In this document: positions 37,919 to 47,378 of the stretch, in pieces
Layout: each line of letters opens with the position of its first letter
Position numbering within the stretch: the stretch's first letter is position 1
Assembly: GCF_038024105.1 (NCBI RefSeq)
Contig: NZ_CP150661.1
Span: 2,003,001 to 2,067,000 of the forward strand
Origin: Polaribacter butkevichii
Lineage (GTDB): Bacteria > Bacteroidota > Bacteroidia > Flavobacteriales > Flavobacteriaceae
Reading direction: 5' to 3'
DNA: 64,000 nucleotides
Translations under genes and position numbers: made by a program
The notes under the pieces: model-generated
The model's input: only the letters and a program-made list of their open reading frames with translations
Databases searched by the model: none
What the model was told of the DNA's origin: nothing

Positions 37919-38785
37919 ATGATTTTCAACATATATTACATCAATTTCCCAAAGGTTTACGAAATCAAAATGATGTTAAGTAATGTTATTGCTTTAAGTC
38001 GTGAAAAACAGTCTGACAGTAGTGATGGAAAAGAGGTCGATTATAGAGGTAAACTAGGAATTAATTTTCTAAATTTCTTCAATATTGCAGGAGCATCGAT
38101 TGAAGGCGAAGCTGGACGAAAAAATTTTAATTCAGATTCTCAAAAAGTTCTTGAAACTTTTGAAATTAAAACTACAAAATCAGTAATTTTAAGTGAAATA
38201 ATTGAAAAAAGTCAATCCGTAAATAGTTTTACAGACTTGAAAGAAGGCAGTTTAATTAAGCTTGACAATGTCAATCTTTCTTTAGAAAATGAACCCGAAT
38301 TAAGAACAGTAAAACTGTTCACAAGTGGTTCTTTTAAAGGAATGAATATTCCAGGAGCTAATGGTTTTGATATTAATAATTTATTCAACTCTATGTTCAA
38401 AGATTATTCATATAAAATGAAAGGAATACTTGAAAATAGTAATGACGAACTATTAGTTAAAATACCTCTAACATTTGAAAGTGAATTTGAAAGTTCTTAT
38501 AGCGTTGATGATTTATTTATTGGAAAGGTTTCAATCGTAGGTCTATATAAAGGAAAAATAAAAGTTGATTCATTAAAAAACTCTTTCGAATTCTTTCAAG
38601 AGTTAGGAACTATGCAAAATATGGCTACCAACAATAATGACGAAACAAAAGAAATTCAAGACAGCCAATATACAACCCAAAATAAGGATTCTAATTTGAT
38701 ATTTGCTAGCTCAAAAGATGGAAACAAAGAATTCCATTATATTGATTTACTTGCTATAATTCAAAATGTTGATATCCCAAAATAA
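37919..38785 (+). CDS. Cassette 23a: DUF6414-like protein paired with AAA+ ATPase
   Basis: 288 residues. The opening IYYINFPKVYEIKMMLSNVI and the middle LKEGSLIKLDNVNLS resemble the DUF6414 pattern (a short 'Y-x-D-x-x-K-V-Y' opening and a later lipid- or ligand-binding-like beta region); this assignment is from memory and tentative. No signal peptide. It is 8 bp upstream of the AAA+ gene in the same cassette, so the two very probably act together. Termini GTTGTGTGTAATG / CACTACACACAAC. Confidence 0.7.
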   Translation: MIFNIYYINFPKVYEIKMMLSNVIALSREKQSDSSDGKEVDYRGKLGINFLNFFNIAGASIEGEAGRKNFNSDSQKVLETFEIKTTKSVILSEIIEKSQSVNSFTDLKEGSLIKLDNVNLSLENEPELRTVKLFTSGSFKGMNIPGANGFDINNLFNSMFKDYSYKMKGILENSNDELLVKIPLTFESEFESSYSVDDLFIGKVSIVGLYKGKIKVDSLKNSFEFFQELGTMQNMATNNNDETKEIQDSQYTTQNKDSNLIFASSKDGNKEFHYIDLLAIIQNVDIPK

Positions 38786-38793
38786 TTGATTAG

Positions 38794-39975
38794 ATGGATA
38801 GACAACTTTTATTTTTTGATAAAAACTATTTTGCCTTTTACAAAAAACTAAAAAAAGAACAAGGCAAAGAAATAATAAGTATCTCTGATGGTTTACATAA
38901 TTTTAATAAAATTGATGAACTAGATGAATATTCTCAAATAGTTGATATTTCTTCTCTAGCTGGACTTGAAAAACTACAATACAACGCTGAATTAGTAATT
39001 CCAAAATATCCTTATGACACCATTTTTATTGCCGATAAAAACCATAAGGAGCTATTTGAATTTAATTTAAGGTATTTGTTTGACAGTTTTTTAGATATCG
39101 ACGTAGTAGAAGATATTGAAATAGAATATAATCAAGTTGACGGCACAATAAAATCAAATGTTTTAAAGCATAAAAAAATTATAGATTTAGATTCAGATGA
39201 TATAAATAAATTTTCAAAAACATTCGCCAAACAAATATATGGACACGAAAAATTTAAAGATGATTTTTCAGAACTAATAAGGAATTTTGGTGTTTTTAAT
39301 AAGTTAGGAGAACACAAAATTTTATCTCTTTTTTTAATGGGAGATTCAGGTGTTGGTAAGACAGAAGTTGCAAGAGCAATCCACAAATCCCTTGGAGGAA
39401 AAAAGAAGATTGCTAAAATTAATTTTGGAAATTATAGTAGCGATAATTCCTTAAATTCACTTATCGGAAGTCCTAGAGGTTATATTGGAAGTGATGAAGG
39501 AGAAATATTTATAAGAGTAAAGGAATCTGATACTGGTTTAATTCTAATTGACGAGTTTGAAAAATCAAATTCAATGCTTTTCAACTATTTTTTGGATGTT
39601 TTAGAAAACGGAAAAATGGTAAGCTCTATGGCAGAAGAAATTGACCTAAATGGCTTTATAATAATTTTCACATCTAACATAAGTAAAGAAGATTTTCCAA
39701 AGAGAATATCACCTGAATTAAGGTCAAGATTTGATTACAAAGGCTACTTTATGCCATTATTTTATAGTGACAAAAAGAAATTTGTGGAGTTTCGTATAAA
39801 AAACATAATTGAAAAGTTTAATGAAAATTACGAGGTTGACCTTCCTAGGAATATAACAAACGATATCCTGAATAGAATCAATGTAAGTAATTTTAAAAAT
39901 ATGCGAGATTTGAACAAAAACATAAAAGATACTTTTGTAAAATATGTGATGGAAGTATTAATAACGAAAGGATAG
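38794..39975 (+). CDS. Cassette 23b: AAA+ ATPase, ClpB D2-like
   Basis: 393 residues. An N-terminal domain of about 140 residues without known motif is followed by one AAA+ module: Walker A GDSGVGKT (183-190), a ClpB-like pore loop GSPRGYIGSDEGE (225-237), Walker B LILIDEFEK (near 249-256), sensor 1 in FTSN (Asn295) and arginine finger candidates Arg310/Arg312. It resembles the second AAA domain of ClpA/ClpB unfoldases but lacks the first, so it is not a housekeeping Clp. Partner of the upstream gene; defence or remodelling role is inference. Confidence 0.88.
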   Translation: MDRQLLFFDKNYFAFYKKLKKEQGKEIISISDGLHNFNKIDELDEYSQIVDISSLAGLEKLQYNAELVIPKYPYDTIFIADKNHKELFEFNLRYLFDSFLDIDVVEDIEIEYNQVDGTIKSNVLKHKKIIDLDSDDINKFSKTFAKQIYGHEKFKDDFSELIRNFGVFNKLGEHKILSLFLMGDSGVGKTEVARAIHKSLGGKKKIAKINFGNYSSDNSLNSLIGSPRGYIGSDEGEIFIRVKESDTGLILIDEFEKSNSMLFNYFLDVLENGKMVSSMAEEIDLNGFIIIFTSNISKEDFPKRISPELRSRFDYKGYFMPLFYSDKKKFVEFRIKNIIEKFNENYEVDLPRNITNDILNRINVSNFKNMRDLNKNIKDTFVKYVMEVLITKG

Positions 39976-39990
39976 AAAAGCACTACACAC

Positions 39991-40114
39991 AACACCGTAT
40001 ATAATTTATTGCTTGGTTCTAGCCTACTTACGAAAATCCTCGCGGATTTTCTATTCGGTTTTTATTTGTTAACTTAGTTGCTTAACCACGCAACAAACCA
40101 TATACAAACACGTT
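39991..40114 (+). repeat. attC-like site 23
   Basis: Arms CGTATATAA...TTGC / GCAA...CATATACAA; inner hairpin GAAAATCC-TCGC-GGATTTTC; core ACACGTTGG. Confidence 0.8.
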
Positions 40115-40452
40115 GGCAAAAACTGGTGAATCGAGCCGAATACAAGTCGTTTAATAAAGTATAATTTTGGCTTTTTTTTTAGTTTGTAAATCGGAATTCT
40201 GAAAAAAGTTAAACACTCTCTCGCGAATTAAAATTTTGAAAAATCGGAGAGTTTTCTAAATTTTACAAAAAAGGAAAACACTCAAACGCTGAAAACCAAA
40301 GTTGCGGAATTTTTACTCGGAATTTAATTTATCAAGTTTGCGGAATTGGAAATGCCTGAAAAATGGAATTTAATGAAATTACTACTTGTAAATTAAAAAT
40401 AACGTGAATATTAAACGAAATATGAAAATGGAAATAAAATAACGCATTTGCC
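40115..40452 (+). other. Cassette 24, no ORF
   Basis: About 340 bp. Starts GTTGGCAAAAACTGGTGAATCG; has ACACTCTCTCGCGAATT and GGAGAGTTTT half-sites and a shortened ACTCAAACGCTGAA / TTGCGGAATTTTT part. Related to cassettes 16 and 29. Confidence 0.7.
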
Positions 40453-40578
40453 AACACCTTGTATAAAAAATTGCTAAATTTGGCTTAATCAAAGGTTTGT
40501 TGCATTTCTGTCAACTCCTATTTTCCTTCGGAAAATAGCCGTCGACTTAAAACGCAACTTTCCATACAAAACAACGTT
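40453..40578 (+). repeat. attC-like site 24
   Basis: Arms TTGTATA...TTGC / GCAA...CATACAA; inner hairpin ATTTTCC-TTC-GGAAAAT. Confidence 0.8.
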
Positions 40579-40594
40579 GGGCACAATATAAAAA

Positions 40595-41320
40595 ATGAAC
40601 GTTAAGACAAGTAACATTTTATTTTACAGTGGAATTTCTTTACTTGCAATCGGAGCATTTGGATTGACATTTGCTGCGTTTTTTGTAATAATTGGATTGC
40701 CAATTTTTGTGATTGGAATTGTACTAATTTTAATTTCAAAAAAAACTTGGAAACAAAAATTAATTCCTATTGGTCTTTTTATTGTCGGAATAATTGCATT
40801 TTGGCCAATTTGGAGAAACATTAATACTGTTGGACCAGAAACATTCTTAATACCGAATGACTATAGAGGAAGAGTCAATATAATTCACAAAAAAGATTGC
40901 GGAATCTTACTCGAAAAAACGGAAAACGGACTGATTTATGAAATTCCAAATGACGGAATTTTACTGTTGAGTAATGACCAAAAATATGGCTTTATTGACC
41001 ATAAATATTACTTAATTGACCAAAACGGAAAGAAAACTGAATTACCGAAAATGGATGTCAGAGATTTTAACGAAGAATGGACAACCGAGAAAAATCCTAA
41101 TGAACCACCAAGAGACAAACTCGGAGTTTTTTATTGCGGACGAACAGGAAGTTCGGGAATTATAAGGGACGAAAATGGAATTGTGACAAATGAAGATGAA
41201 CAATATAAATTTACAGAGTTTTACTTATCAACTTATAGTGACTTGACAGAAAAGTTTAATTTCAAATATGAACGGAAATTTGACTCAATAAGAGATATTA
41301 AAGTAAAAAAATGCAAATAA
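40595..41320 (+). CDS. Cassette 25: membrane protein with DUF6843-like domain
   Basis: 241 residues. Three N-terminal membrane segments (about 8-48 as a hairpin, then 55-72) are followed by an exposed domain containing FLIPNDYRGRVNIIHKKDCG, a pattern I associate with DUF6843 proteins of Bacteroidota (tentative). The rest is beta-rich. Termini GTTGGGCACAATAT / ATACTGTGCCCAAC. Function unknown. Confidence 0.7.
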   Translation: MNVKTSNILFYSGISLLAIGAFGLTFAAFFVIIGLPIFVIGIVLILISKKTWKQKLIPIGLFIVGIIAFWPIWRNINTVGPETFLIPNDYRGRVNIIHKKDCGILLEKTENGLIYEIPNDGILLLSNDQKYGFIDHKYYLIDQNGKKTELPKMDVRDFNEEWTTEKNPNEPPRDKLGVFYCGRTGSSGIIRDENGIVTNEDEQYKFTEFYLSTYSDLTEKFNFKYERKFDSIRDIKVKKCK

Positions 41321-41331
41321 ATACTGTGCCC

Positions 41332-41457
41332 AACACCTTGTATAAAAAATTGCTATATTTAGCTAAACTAAAACTTGTTGCTTTTTTGCCAACTTCTGAA
41401 TTTCCTACGGAAATTCCTCGTTCACAAAAATCGCAACTTTCCATACAAAACAACGTT
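41332..41457 (+). repeat. attC-like site 25
   Basis: Arms TTGTATA...TTGC / GCAA...CATACAA; inner hairpin GAATTTCC-TAC-GGAAATTC. Confidence 0.8.
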
Positions 41458-41478
41458 GTAACACATTAAAAATAAACA

Positions 41479-42207
41479 TTGAGATTTAACAGAAAAATAT
41501 GGCTGAATTGGAAAACAAAAAAACCTTGTCCAACTTGTGAAACAGGTGTTTTGTTATCTAATAATAAAGCCAATCAATTACGGAATGAAACGAATAAATC
41601 CGAAGAAATGAATTCATATGGAGGATATCATTATTCAGATTATGTCTTTTCAATTCACTATGAATGTTCTGAATGTAAAGAAACTGTTGTAGCTTCTGGA
41701 GAAATGTCTGAGGAAAATTATCCTTCAGATGAAGAAATTGGAATCCAAAGAAGTTTTATGCCAGTTTCCTTTTATCCAGCACCTAAAATTATATCAATTC
41801 CAAAATCTTGTCCAAAGTCTGTTTCAAATGTCTTAAATAAATCATTCGGCTTATATTGGATGGATTTAAGTTCTTGTGCCAATAAAATAAGAATTGTTGT
41901 AGAAGTACTTTTAGATGAATTAAACGTTCCTAAACAGCATCAAACTAAAAAAGGACTTAAGGACACTCAATTACACCAAAGAATTGAAGTTTATGAAAAA
42001 ACGAATCAAGAAGTTGGAGGTTTTTTGCTGGCAATCAAATGGATTGGAAATGCAGGAAGTCATTATGCTGATATAACAAAAGAAAACATTTTAGATGCCT
42101 ACGAACTTTTAGAATATTCGTTAGAACAACTTTTTACAGATAAAAAAGATGCTTTAGTAAAACTAAGAGACGAAATCAATCAAACTAAAAAACCTCGTAA
42201 AAAATAA
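41479..42207 (+). CDS. Cassette 26a: DUF4145 protein with zinc ribbon
   Basis: 242 residues, TTG start 22 bp after the boundary. The N-terminal half has a CPTC ... CSEC zinc-ribbon-like pair (residues 15-18 and about 73-76). The C-terminal half matches DUF4145: long helices with NKIRIVVEVLLDEL, LHQRIEVYEK and AIKWIGNAGSHY. DUF4145 domains often occur in restriction or defence proteins. It is followed 3 bp later by a small gene in the same cassette. Confidence 0.85.
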   Translation: MRFNRKIWLNWKTKKPCPTCETGVLLSNNKANQLRNETNKSEEMNSYGGYHYSDYVFSIHYECSECKETVVASGEMSEENYPSDEEIGIQRSFMPVSFYPAPKIISIPKSCPKSVSNVLNKSFGLYWMDLSSCANKIRIVVEVLLDELNVPKQHQTKKGLKDTQLHQRIEVYEKTNQEVGGFLLAIKWIGNAGSHYADITKENILDAYELLEYSLEQLFTDKKDALVKLRDEINQTKKPRKK

Positions 42208-42210
42208 AAT

Positions 42211-42486
42211 ATGAAAATTAAAATATTTTTATATGGTCAAGAATATAATGAAAAACCACCTACTCCAAGCGGAATTAAAACACGAATTGGAAATCTAACA
42301 AATAAACATATTTATGCTCTGAACAAACTTGAAATAGAAGCTGAAGTGACTATTAAGTTTTCTTCAGAAGATGGAAGAAAAGCCACAAAAGAAGAAATGG
42401 AATTTTTAGTAGAGGCAGAAAATAAAGCAGATAAAGATGAAATTTGGAATACTATAATAAAAACAGAAAATAATATAACAGAATAA
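42211..42486 (+). CDS. Cassette 26b: small protein coupled to DUF4145 gene
   Basis: 91 residues, acidic and Lys-rich, soluble. It starts 3 bp after the DUF4145 stop, so the pair is a two-gene cassette. No recognised domain. Cassette termini GTTGTAACACATTA / AACGTGTTACAAC. Confidence 0.7.
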   Translation: MKIKIFLYGQEYNEKPPTPSGIKTRIGNLTNKHIYALNKLEIEAEVTIKFSSEDGRKATKEEMEFLVEAENKADKDEIWNTIIKTENNITE

Positions 42487-42496
42487 AACGTGTTAC

Positions 42497-42622
42497 AACA
42501 CCGTATATAATTTATTGCTGGCTTCTTGCCTACTTGCGAAAGTCCTCGCGGACTTTCTTGGTCGGTAATTATTTACTAAATTAGTTGCTTGAAACACGCA
42601 ACAAACCATATACAACAACGTT
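42497..42622 (+). repeat. attC-like site 26
   Basis: Arms CGTATATAA...TTGC / GCAA...CATATACAA; inner hairpin GAAAGTCC-TCGC-GGACTTTC. Confidence 0.8.
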
Positions 42623-42659
42623 GTATGCCATTATAACCAAGATCCGATAATATACCAAG

Positions 42660-44306
42660 ATGATACCTAAACCACAACTTATACTAGGATATAATGAATT
42701 TTTTAGTGAAGAAGTTCCTGAAAATAGATTAGACATTATCAGTTTTATAGATAAAAAAAGTTTAATTGCAGAATTTACAGGACTTAACTATAGACTTAAA
42801 CCTAAAAATCGACTGTTTTATGATAAAACTTTGGAGTCTCAAAGTAAGGAATTAAAATACTTCTGTCCTATAGATGAAAACCTATATAATGATTATTTAA
42901 AGGTTACAGAAAAATATTCAAATAGTAGTACTGATTTCCCCCTTATTTTTACTCGACGAACTTGTCTATATGCCTTAGAAGAAATTATTTCCTCAGATAT
43001 ACCTATCAACGATAAGTTTGTAATGAGAAAGGTAGAGGTTTGGGATGCCTTATTTAGATATATTCTATTAATAAATTCTACAATAACTGAAATCGAAGAC
43101 GATAAATCAAAAGAATCTATTGTAGATTTTGAAACATTAAACTCGAAATCTATTCCATTAAATGAATCTATTATTGATTCAGAACCAATGTATATTGCTT
43201 ATAGAGGTTACCATTTACTTAACTATTTAGATAACACAGATCATTTCAAAGGATTAGTCTCTGAATATATCAAAGAAAAATATAATTTAGAACCTAACAA
43301 GTTTATTTTTGAAATTTTAAGTATGTTCATTGCTAATAATTCTTCCAAAGAAATGTTAGATTTTCACTATTCGCTAAACCCAAAAGATCATCGTTCAATT
43401 TTATTCGAAGAATTATCAGAAAAAATGGAAACAAATGATTTTCATAAACTATTAAATATTAGAAAAAATCCATTTTATAAATTTGATAAAAGCACATACG
43501 TATTAACTGATAATATTTTTTTATTAGAAAAAACATACTCTCAGTTTATAAATGATTTTTGGTTTGAGAAAATAAAAATTAATATTTCAAAAGAAAATAA
43601 AAAAACATATAATATAGCAAACTTTAGGTCAAATGTTGGATATTTTTTTGAAAATTATGTTGATAGTATAATTAAATATTCGTTTCAAAAAGCTAGTAAG
43701 TTTAAAATAAAACTTTTTGAAGATCTAGAAAAATCTGGTAAAGAATTCTCTGATATTTATATCAGAAATAAAAACAAAATAATACTAGGAGAGGTAAAAT
43801 CTACAGGTTTATATGATGCAGAAAAATATTCTCTAGATATTGATAGTTTTTATAAAGGAAATCGAAATTTATTTTTTAAAAATTTCGGTATTAATCAAGT
43901 TGTAGAATCTATAAAAAATTTTAGAACGGAAATTAACAAGTTTGATAATCAAATTAGTAGTAAAGGCTATTATATAATATATCCAATAATTGTTTTCAAT
44001 GAAAAAGCTCTTCAAACTCCATTAATGTCAATTATATTTCAAAAAAGATTTGAAGAATTAATTACTGACTACAAAGATAGAAAGCTGAAGATAAAACCAC
44101 TATCTATTATTCATATTAGTGACTTAGAGCGTATGGAAGGCTATATAAATAAAAATCCTCAAAAAATATTTGAGATATTAAATAAACATTGCTACAATTT
44201 AGATTTTATACCTCCTTTCAATATAACATTGAATATTATGAATTTAAAAATTGATTATAAAAAACCCAAAGCTCTTTTTAAAAAATTAATAAGTAAATAT
44301 AAATAA
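42660..44306 (+). CDS. Cassette 27: PD-(D/E)XK nuclease-like protein
   Basis: 548 residues, the longest cassette protein, cytoplasmic. A C-terminal PD-(D/E)XK core is visible: Glu331 in FFENYVDSII, Asp365 in EFSDIYI, and Glu378-x-Lys380 in IILGEVKST, with the spacing usual for this nuclease fold. The N-terminal 320 residues are helical and unrecognised. Stand-alone nuclease genes of this kind are often defence effectors; that role is inference. Termini GTTGTATGCCATTA / AACGGCATACAAC. Confidence 0.82.
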   Translation: MIPKPQLILGYNEFFSEEVPENRLDIISFIDKKSLIAEFTGLNYRLKPKNRLFYDKTLESQSKELKYFCPIDENLYNDYLKVTEKYSNSSTDFPLIFTRRTCLYALEEIISSDIPINDKFVMRKVEVWDALFRYILLINSTITEIEDDKSKESIVDFETLNSKSIPLNESIIDSEPMYIAYRGYHLLNYLDNTDHFKGLVSEYIKEKYNLEPNKFIFEILSMFIANNSSKEMLDFHYSLNPKDHRSILFEELSEKMETNDFHKLLNIRKNPFYKFDKSTYVLTDNIFLLEKTYSQFINDFWFEKIKINISKENKKTYNIANFRSNVGYFFENYVDSIIKYSFQKASKFKIKLFEDLEKSGKEFSDIYIRNKNKIILGEVKSTGLYDAEKYSLDIDSFYKGNRNLFFKNFGINQVVESIKNFRTEINKFDNQISSKGYYIIYPIIVFNEKALQTPLMSIIFQKRFEELITDYKDRKLKIKPLSIIHISDLERMEGYINKNPQKIFEILNKHCYNLDFIPPFNITLNIMNLKIDYKKPKALFKKLISKYK

Positions 44307-44316
44307 AACGGCATAC

Positions 44317-44442
44317 AACACCGTATATAATTTATTGCTGGTTTATCGCCTACTTACAAAAGTCCTCGCTGTCTTTCTTGGTCGGTAATTATTTACTAAA
44401 TCAGTTGCTTAAACCACGCAACAAACCATATACAACAACGTT
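44317..44442 (+). repeat. attC-like site 27 (decayed inner hairpin)
   Basis: Same body as sites 19 and 26, but the inner hairpin reads AAAGTCC-TCGC-TGTCTTTC, with the GGA replaced by TGT, so the hairpin is broken. Confidence 0.75.
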
Positions 44443-44467
44443 GTGCAACATAAACCGAAATACGAAA

Positions 44468-44926
44468 ATGAATAAAAAATTGACTTTATTATTTTCAATT
44501 ATTATACTATTAAGCTGTAATGGAATTAAAAAGGAAAGGAATATTGATGGAAACTGGTATTCGAGTAGTTTAATAAAACTTGAAAATGGAGAAATTGACT
44601 ATGCAGAAATTTTTATAAAGAACGATACTGTTCATATTTGCTCGGAATATGTCTTAATGATGTTTCCAAGAAATATAATTTTGGAAAAAGATTCACTATT
44701 CTTCTTTTCAAAAATGGACTCTAATTTCAAAGGAAATATCTTAACGCAAACAAAAAACAGTTTTGAATTAGGTATAGATAATGAACATAAAAGAATCTAT
44801 TATAAATTAGAAAACGTAAAGAATCTTGAAAGTTTAATCAACGAAGAAATAACAGAGAAAGAATTCTATTTTGAATTTAATGAACGGAGAATTAACAGAT
44901 ATGAAAAGTTAGGAATTAAAAATTAA
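44468..44926 (+). CDS. Cassette 28: lipoprotein of unknown function
   Basis: 152 residues from the ATG 28 bp after the boundary; the frame is open back to 44378 only through attC sequence. Lipobox IILLSC puts the lipidated Cys at residue 17. The mature part has GNWYSSSLIKLENG and alternating strands like small lipocalin-like proteins. Termini GTTGTGCAACATAA / TTACGTTGCACAAC. Confidence 0.75.
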   Translation: MNKKLTLLFSIIILLSCNGIKKERNIDGNWYSSSLIKLENGEIDYAEIFIKNDTVHICSEYVLMMFPRNIILEKDSLFFFSKMDSNFKGNILTQTKNSFELGIDNEHKRIYYKLENVKNLESLINEEITEKEFYFEFNERRINRYEKLGIKN

Positions 44927-44943
44927 ATAAAATTACGTTGCAC

Positions 44944-45069
44944 AACAACGTGTAATAAAAATTGCTTAATTTTAGCTTAACCAAAAGTTGTTGCTTTTTT
45001 ACTCACTTCTATTTTCCTGCGGAAAATAGCCGTTCATAAAAATCGCAACTTTCAATACACAAACACGTT
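44944..45069 (+). repeat. attC-like site 28
   Basis: Left AACAACGTGTAAT; right ATACACAAACACGTT; inner hairpin ATTTTCC-TGC-GGAAAAT. Confidence 0.75.
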
Positions 45070-45466
45070 GGCAAAAACTCGGGAAAGGCGCCGAAATAAA
45101 GTCTGTTTTATAAATTTACTTCTTGCTTTTCCTCTCTTTTCGAAACCCAATTTCGGAAAATGTAGAAATTTAAAATTTATGGAACAGTCTCTCGCTCGTG
45201 AAATTTTGTAAAAATTGGAGAGTTTGAAAAATTTAATAAAATGGAATTTACTCAAACCCTGAAAATCCAAAATTGTGGAATTTTCACTCAAGCCTTGAAT
45301 TTAGCAAGTTTGCGGAATTTAGCAAAATACGGAAAAACAAAATGGTGGAATTCTTACTCAAACTCTGAATTTATAAAGTTTACGGAATTCTCACTCAGAG
45401 TTTGAATTTTGAAAAAAAAGAAAATTATGAAAAAGTTGAACGAAATAAAAAAATCACGCATTTGCC
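45070..45466 (+). other. Cassette 29, no ORF (GTTGGCAAAAACTCGGG type)
   Basis: Near copy of cassette 16, 12.7 kb away, with its attC also alike. Confidence 0.75.
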
Positions 45467-45592
45467 AACAACTTGTATAAAAAATTGCTACTTTTAGCTT
45501 AAACAAAGGCTGTTGCATTTTTGTAAACTTCTGAATTTCCGTTGGAAATTCCTCGTTCACAAAAATCGCAACTTTCCATACAAAAATACGTT
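45467..45592 (+). repeat. attC-like site 29
   Basis: Same body as sites 6, 8 and 16. Confidence 0.8.
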
Positions 45593-46044
45593 GCCAAAAA
45601 TTGTCCAGAACCACTCAAACTGTTCGAAAAAAAACAATAAAACTCTTGAATTTTAAAATGTTAGACACTCTCTCGCGAGTCAAAAATTTAGTTTTTTATA
45701 AACATTAAAAAGGTTGAAAATATAGAGATTCTTAAAACAAAGTTTGTGGAATTTTTACTCAAACTTAAAATTTAAAAAAGGCGGAGAAATCTCGTTTTTT
45801 AAGAATAAAAGAAACCACTCAAATGTTGAATTTCCAATTATTGCGGAATGAAAATCTTTGCGGAATTTTCACTCAAACTCAAAATTTGAACATTAGGAAA
45901 GATCTCGTAAGTCAAAACATGAAAAAACACTCAATTGTTGAATTCCAAATATTGCGGAATTAAAAATATTGGCGGAATTATCTCTTGAACGCTAAATCTC
46001 GAAAATAATAACCAAAATAGGAAAAACAAAAAACAACTTTAGGC
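45593..46044 (+). other. Cassette 30, no ORF (GTTGCCAAAAATT type)
   Basis: First of three tandem near copies (30-32) of the cassette 10/22 family. Confidence 0.75.
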
Positions 46045-46171
46045 AACACCGTGTAAAAAAAATTGCTTAATTTTAGCTTAATAAAAATTAGTCGCATTTA
46101 TATAAACTTCTATTTTCCTTCGGAAAATAGCCGTTCATTTTAATCGCAACTTTTCATAACACAACAACGTT
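46045..46171 (+). repeat. attC-like site 30
   Basis: Same body as sites 10 and 22. Confidence 0.8.
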
Positions 46172-46621
46172 GCCAAAAATTGTCCAGAACCACTCAAACC
46201 GTTGGAAAAAAAACAATAAAACTCTTGGATTTTAAAATGTTAGACACTCTCTCGCGAGTCAAAAATTTAGTTTTTTATAAAAATTAAAAAGGGTGAAAAT
46301 ATAGAGATTCTTAAAACAAAGTTTGTGGAATTTTTACTCAAACTTAAAATTTAAAAGGCGGAGAAATCTCGCTTTTTAAGAATAAAAGAAACCACTCAAA
46401 TGTTGAATTTCCAATTATTGCGGAATGAAAATCTTTGCGGAACTTTCACTCAAACGCAAAATTTAAAAATTAGGAAAGATCTTGTAAGTCAAAACATGAA
46501 AAAAACACTCAAATGTTGAATTACCAATATTGCGGAATTGAAAATGTTGGCGGAATTGTCACTCGAACGCTAAATCTTGAAAATAATAACCAAAATCGGA
46601 AAACAAAAAACAACTTTAGGC
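46172..46621 (+). other. Cassette 31, no ORF (GTTGCCAAAAATT type)
   Basis: Second of three tandem near copies; small differences such as AAATCTCGCTTTTT against AAATCTCGTTTTTT. Confidence 0.75.
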
Positions 46622-46748
46622 AACAACGTGTAAAAAAAATTGCTTAATTTTAGCTTAATAAAAATTAGTGGCTTTTTAATAAACTTCTATTTTCCTTCGG
46701 AAAATAGCCGTTCACTTTAATCGCAACTTTTCATAACACAACAACGTT
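46622..46748 (+). repeat. attC-like site 31
   Basis: Same body as site 30 but AACAACGTG instead of AACACCGTG on the left. Confidence 0.8.
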
Positions 46749-47199
46749 GCCAAAAATTGTCCAGAACCACTCAAACCGTTGGAAAAAAAACAATAAAACT
46801 CTTGAATTTTGAAATGTTAGACACTCTCTCGCGAGTCAAAAATTTAGTTTTTTATAAAAATTAAAAAGGTTGAAAATATATAGATTCTTAAAACAAAGTT
46901 TGTGGAATTTTTACTCAAACTCAAAATTTTAAAAGGCGGAGAAATCTCGTTTTTCAAGAATAAAGGAAACCACTCAAATGTTGAATTTCCAATTATTGCG
47001 GAATGAAAATCTTGGCGGAATTATCACTCAAACGCAAAATTTGAAAATTAGGAAAGATCTCGTAAGTCAAAACTTGAAAAAACACTCAAATGTTGAATTC
47101 CAAATATTGCGGAATTAAAAATATTGGCGGAATTATCTCTTGAACGCTAAATCTCGAAAATAATAACCAAAATAGGAAAAACAAAAAACAACTTTAGGC
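46749..47199 (+). other. Cassette 32, no ORF (GTTGCCAAAAATT type)
   Basis: Third tandem copy; closer to cassette 22 (both have TATATAGATTC and TTTTTCAAGAATAAAGG) than to its neighbours. Confidence 0.75.
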
Positions 47200-47326
47200 A
47201 ACACCGTGTAAAAAAAATTGCTTAATTTTAGCTTAATAAAAATTAGTCGCATTTATATAAACTTCTATTTTCCTACGGAAAATAGCCGTTCATTTTAATC
47301 GCAACTTTTCATAACACAACAACGTT
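47200..47326 (+). repeat. attC-like site 32
   Basis: Same body as site 30; inner hairpin ATTTTCC-TAC-GGAAAAT. Confidence 0.8.
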
Positions 47327-47378
47327 GCAAGTAATAGGTGGAATGAATTACAGAATTCTCCATTCACTAAGATAAAAT

